A stretch of DNA of 64,000 nucleotides, from assembly GCA_963779225.1 (NCBI GenBank), contig CAVZWW010000003.1:3162001-3226000 (forward strand), written 5' to 3'. Each line of letters opens with the position of its first letter. Position 1 is the first letter of the stretch. Both the position numbers and the translations under genes were made by a program. The notes beneath the pieces were generated by a model. It was not told the DNA's origin. It worked only from the letters and a program-made list of their open reading frames with translations, and did not search any database. The DNA comes from CAVPCZ01 sp963779225. GTDB lineage: Bacteria; Bacteroidota; Ignavibacteria; UBA10030; UBA6906. Below are positions 61,682 to 64,000 of the stretch, in pieces.

Positions 61682-62119
61682 ATGAACAGAATGGTCGTCA
61701 CTCTCTATCTGCTGCTCTGTTTCGCCGTGTTTGGGTGCGTTGGTGAGAAGAAGGAAGCAATTGAAGGGACGTGGCGAGTGGTTTCTGGCACTATAAAAAC
61801 CGCTGACACCGCCTTCAGCTATTCTCAAGCGAATCTCTTTGGCATGAAGATGATTGTCGGTAAACAGTGGGCGACCTTCGGGCAGCCTTTGGGTGGTGGC
61901 GATACATTGGCTTACTACAGTGGGGGGACATACACTCTGGAAGGGAACATCTACATGGAGTCAATCAAGTACAGCACAGGTAAATCAAGAGTTGGCCGGA
62001 CCATTCCTTTTGAGGTCGAAGTCAGGAACGACACCCTGATTCAAAAAGGGCCTCCGAAGTCTGCGCAAAATGCGCCCAGCACATGGGAGTTGCACGAGGT
62101 CTGGGTGAGAGTGAAGTGA
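61682..62119 (+). CDS. Small lipoprotein, unknown function
   Basis: 145 residues. Lipobox CFAVFGC predicts lipidation. The mature part begins KKEAIEGTWRVVSGTIKTAD, resembling lipocalin-like stress lipoproteins (GTW start), with beta strands (GKQWATFGQPL, SGGTYTLEGNIYME). GGAGGGCATC precedes the ATG, the same ribosome site as the VanZ-like gene of element A. Function unknown. Confidence 0.7.
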   Translation: MNRMVVTLYLLLCFAVFGCVGEKKEAIEGTWRVVSGTIKTADTAFSYSQANLFGMKMIVGKQWATFGQPLGGGDTLAYYSGGTYTLEGNIYMESIKYSTGKSRVGRTIPFEVEVRNDTLIQKGPPKSAQNAPSTWELHEVWVRVK

Positions 62120-62193
62120 TGCACTCGCTCCCCACCCGATTCAACAGTGACTACAGAAGCGTTGACCCTGGTCACAATGATGAGAGTGAATTC

Positions 62194-62240
62194 GACTTTT
62201 AATCAGTGGGTTCCACGTTGGCGCCGTGGTGGGTGAACAA
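62194..62240 (+). repeat. Attachment site copy 5 (diverged tRNA-Lys 3' end)
   Basis: 40 of 47 bases match. The T stem changed from CCAGG/CCTGG to CCACG/CGTGG, a compensated pair, so the hairpin is kept. Right boundary of element D. Confidence 0.75.
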
Positions 62241-62298
62241 GAATAGACTGGGTCTATTCGCCCAGGCGCTGCCATCTGATCAGAACGCTTTTTCGCGA

Positions 62299-62850
62299 CT
62301 ATCGATACTGCCGCCCGACAAGATCCCTCACAACATCCACATTTGCCTTGTCGATGATACTGGCACCTGCATCTATACTCGATGGCATTATGCCGTACCG
62401 GCAGAACTGTGTCAGTTCTACCACGGGATAGAAACCTTGCACATACGGCTGTTGATCGATCGAGAATCGGATGTGTCCGCCTTCGATGAGACGGAGAATT
62501 TCCGGACTGATATCATATCCCACAACGGTGTATCCGCGGAAACTCCTTTCGATTGCCGTGCCGGCACCCTCTGTATCTGCCTGTCCCGTGCAGAGCACAA
62601 TTGTGATGTCGGGATGTTCTTTCAGTTTCCGGGAGATCCTCTCTACAGCCTGATCCACGCTGTTCCCCGAAATCAACACTTCCCATGAGATGTTGTTCTT
62701 CTTCAGTACCTCCTGTGCTCCACGCAGACGATCGTTCAGTGCCGAGACGCCCTCGTCGTGCATTGTCATCAGCACACGGCTGCCCGGTGGAACAATTTCC
62801 AGCACTTTCGTGCCGAGTGTTCTGCCGGCATCGTAGAATCCCTGACACAC
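62299..62850 (-). pseudogene. Sugar-binding protein, N-terminus missing
   Basis: 183 codons resembling the C-terminal two thirds of periplasmic sugar-binding or LacI-type effector domains: GCQADTEGAG-like (VLCTGQADTEGAGTAIE), VVGYDISPEILRLIEGG, SIDQQPYVQGFYPVVEL. An in-frame stop and the IS110 remnant lie just upstream, so the N-terminal lobe and signal peptide were lost, probably through the IS. A start of translation here would be fortuitous. Confidence 0.65.
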
Positions 62851-62853
62851 CGC

Positions 62854-62903
62854 TGTCCCTCGTCAATATTCCGTCCGTAGCATAATGCCACCACGAATCA
62901 TGA
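62854..62903. repeat. Dispersed repeat R4
   Basis: TGTCCCTCGTCAATATTCCG ... GAATCATGA. TCA within TCATGA is the complement of the IS110 fragment's stop codon, so this repeat family marks the IS110 3' side. Confidence 0.5.
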
Positions 62904-63392
62904 GTTGAGCGTGGTGTTCTGTGCAATGAGGAGCCAAGTGGGAGTGACAACGTCCTGATAGGCGCTGACAAGCGTCCTCAGCTCATACAATCCGTTGTCG
63001 CTGTGGTAGACCTCCTTGAGAAGGCCCGCCCGCAGCAGCTCACAGAGCTTTCCCGCGTCGATCTTATCCGTCTTCGGTCCGTGACACAACAACCGATTGT
63101 GCAATGGATCACAGATGATGATCCTCTCCGTATAATCCAATAACTCCAGGTACAACCAGTGCGCAGTTCCAGATTCCTCCAACGTAATGACCGTCCGGCC
63201 CTTCAACGACCCGAGGTACTCCTTCAGTTCCTTCAGGTCGCTCGAACGTTCGAATACCCGAGGATGATCATCATCGCGCGACATATGTCCGATCGCCATA
63301 GTCTTCAGCGACCAGTCAAGCGCAATGTAATGATCGTACATCACCCGAGACTTGCCACTGTCAATACTTCGTGTTATCTTTTGGACACGCAT
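62898..63392 (-). pseudogene. IS110-family transposase, N-terminal half only
   Basis: 164 residues: YIALDWSLKTMAIG (first catalytic Asp), VITLEESGTAHWLYLELL (Glu) and GPKTDKIDAGKLCELLRAG (second Asp region) of the RuvC-like DEDD domain. The final part reads YQDVVTPTWLLIAQ and stops, without the C-terminal serine-containing domain. AGGAGG precedes the ATG. Presumed inactive. Confidence 0.75.
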
Positions 63393-63418
63393 GAAGGCCT
63401 CCTTTCGTCGGTGAGATG

Positions 63419-63468
63419 TCACTTTCGTTATCCGTAAATTACGGATATCTACACCACCACGAAAGTGA
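63419..63468. repeat. Nested inverted repeats left of IS110 fragment
   Basis: TCACTTTCG and CGAAAGTGA flank ATCCGTAAATTACGGAT, a perfect 17-nt palindrome. It lies upstream of the IS110 gene, where IS110 elements encode their left-end noncoding RNA. Confidence 0.5.
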
Positions 63469-63492
63469 GGCCTTTTCTATTTTACCAAGAGG

Positions 63493-63729
63493 ATGCGCGA
63501 AGTGAAGCCCGTATCCGTGAATATCGAGCGGCGCCTGTTGCGCTCGACATTCAGTACGGCTCGTCGATGGAAGCTGACAGAGAGTAATCCCTGTGCAGAT
63601 GTGGCGTTTGTTCCCATTCCCGAAGAATCTCCGCCGTTTCTGACAATGGAAGATTTCCAGAAGTTGATAGACCTGATCCGTCGTCTCGCTGAAGCTACTC
63701 GTGAACGCGAAAGGGGAGTGAGTGATTGA
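63493..63729 (+). pseudogene. Integrase core-binding domain fragment
   Basis: 78 codons: VKPVSVNIERRLLRSTFSTA, RRWKLTESNPCADVAFVPIP, PPFLTMEDFQKLIDLI, the SAM-like core-binding domain and linker of tyrosine recombinases. N-terminal and catalytic domains are absent; the left side abuts the IS110 end. Confidence 0.65.
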
Positions 63730-64000
63730 CTGCGAATGGATGGATAGGTCCCCCCCCGCCCAAATTGGTGATGGGCTGGACGTGGTGAGCTGATTGGTAA
63801 CGAGCATAGAGAGGAACTGTCAACTGAAAACGGATTTCAACGAAATTCCGATCCCAACCCCAAACTTTAGGGCGGGGTAGGGTATCTGTGAGAAGTGCGT
63901 CCCCAATGCGCCATAATATATTTGTAGAAATTTGCTGGGGGGGATATTGAGAGGGAAGTAGCTGGGGGAAGACTGCTTGTATCTGGATAATTGACTGCCA
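63730..64000. other. Gene-free window end
   Basis: No gene seen. GGATAGGTCCCCCCCCGCC (63742-63760) resembles a degraded right end of the IS-A family, and TATATTTG at 63917 could be a promoter box without a matching -35. Confidence 0.35.

Larger units (their letters stand above)
61077..62193. mobile_element. Integrated element D, single-gene cassette
   Basis: 1.1 kb between tRNA-Lys tails 4 and 5. Leader module homologous to that of element A, then one lipoprotein gene; no recombinase. Gene-cassette-like layout. Confidence 0.55.

Overview
The window reads as chromosome from a GC-rich Gram-negative bacterium of the FCB superphylum (Bacteroidota/Chlorobiota/Ignavibacteria side). The clues are a bacillithiol deacetylase (BshB1), a DUF3098 protein, a secreted HExxH protease ending in a FPNPF...GIYVY tail like type IX secretion cargo, BamD, LolCDE-type genes and a system I cytochrome c maturation cluster. 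Promoters that can be read have sigma70 form (TTGATA-17-TATATT before aspS, TTGATT-17-TATACT before secG). The taxonomic placement is inference from gene content.

Bases 1-43700 are ordinary chromosome: pckA-aspC; glnA; a radical SAM protein and NarL-type regulators; a secreted phosphoesterase; a HEAT-cyclophilin protein; aspS-atuA-prfB-lolC/lolE/lolD; DUF3098, capA, bamD and a thioesterase; an FG-GAP protein and a metalloprotease; ccmABCDEF; bshB1; xseA-xseB-dxs; an oxidoreductase; phoB-phoR-like two-component genes; ribD-ribE; secG. Four of these genes (5251-5731, 11213-13298, 27051-28854, 28859-29483) are each broken by what looks like exactly one extra base, mostly in short homopolymers. 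prfB also carries a +1 shift, at the classical CTT-T site but with UAA instead of UGA.

From tRNA-Lys(CUU) at 43702 to about 62240 is a stacked integration hotspot. The 3' end of the tRNA recurs four more times (48521, 57725, 61054, 62194), dividing the region into four elements. A (43778-48520) has a VanZ-like gene, an IS, a secreted beta-propeller protein and a lipidated isochorismatase-TPR protein. B (48568-57724) is a one-strand, 9.2 kb phage-satellite-like element: integrase, excisionase-like protein, tail protein Z-like protein, primase-helicase next to an iteron-like array, HK97 capsid protein, and no terminase, portal or lysis gene. C (57746-61053) has a broken integrase, an MFS sugar transporter and a DUF433/DUF5615 toxin-antitoxin pair. 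D (61077-62193) has one lipoprotein gene. A and D begin with the same diverged leader module, including a terminator and a TTGACT-17 promoter, but drive different cargo. Element B carries three Y-shaped (three-way junction) potential RNA structures, each ending exactly 20 nt before a start codon.

Beyond 62240 are remnants only: the C-terminal half of a sugar-binding protein, an N-terminal IS110 transposase fragment, an integrase fragment and a gene-free end. A degraded DDE-type IS family with CCC..AAGGGGGAC termini is scattered through elements A and C, twice beside carbohydrate genes.
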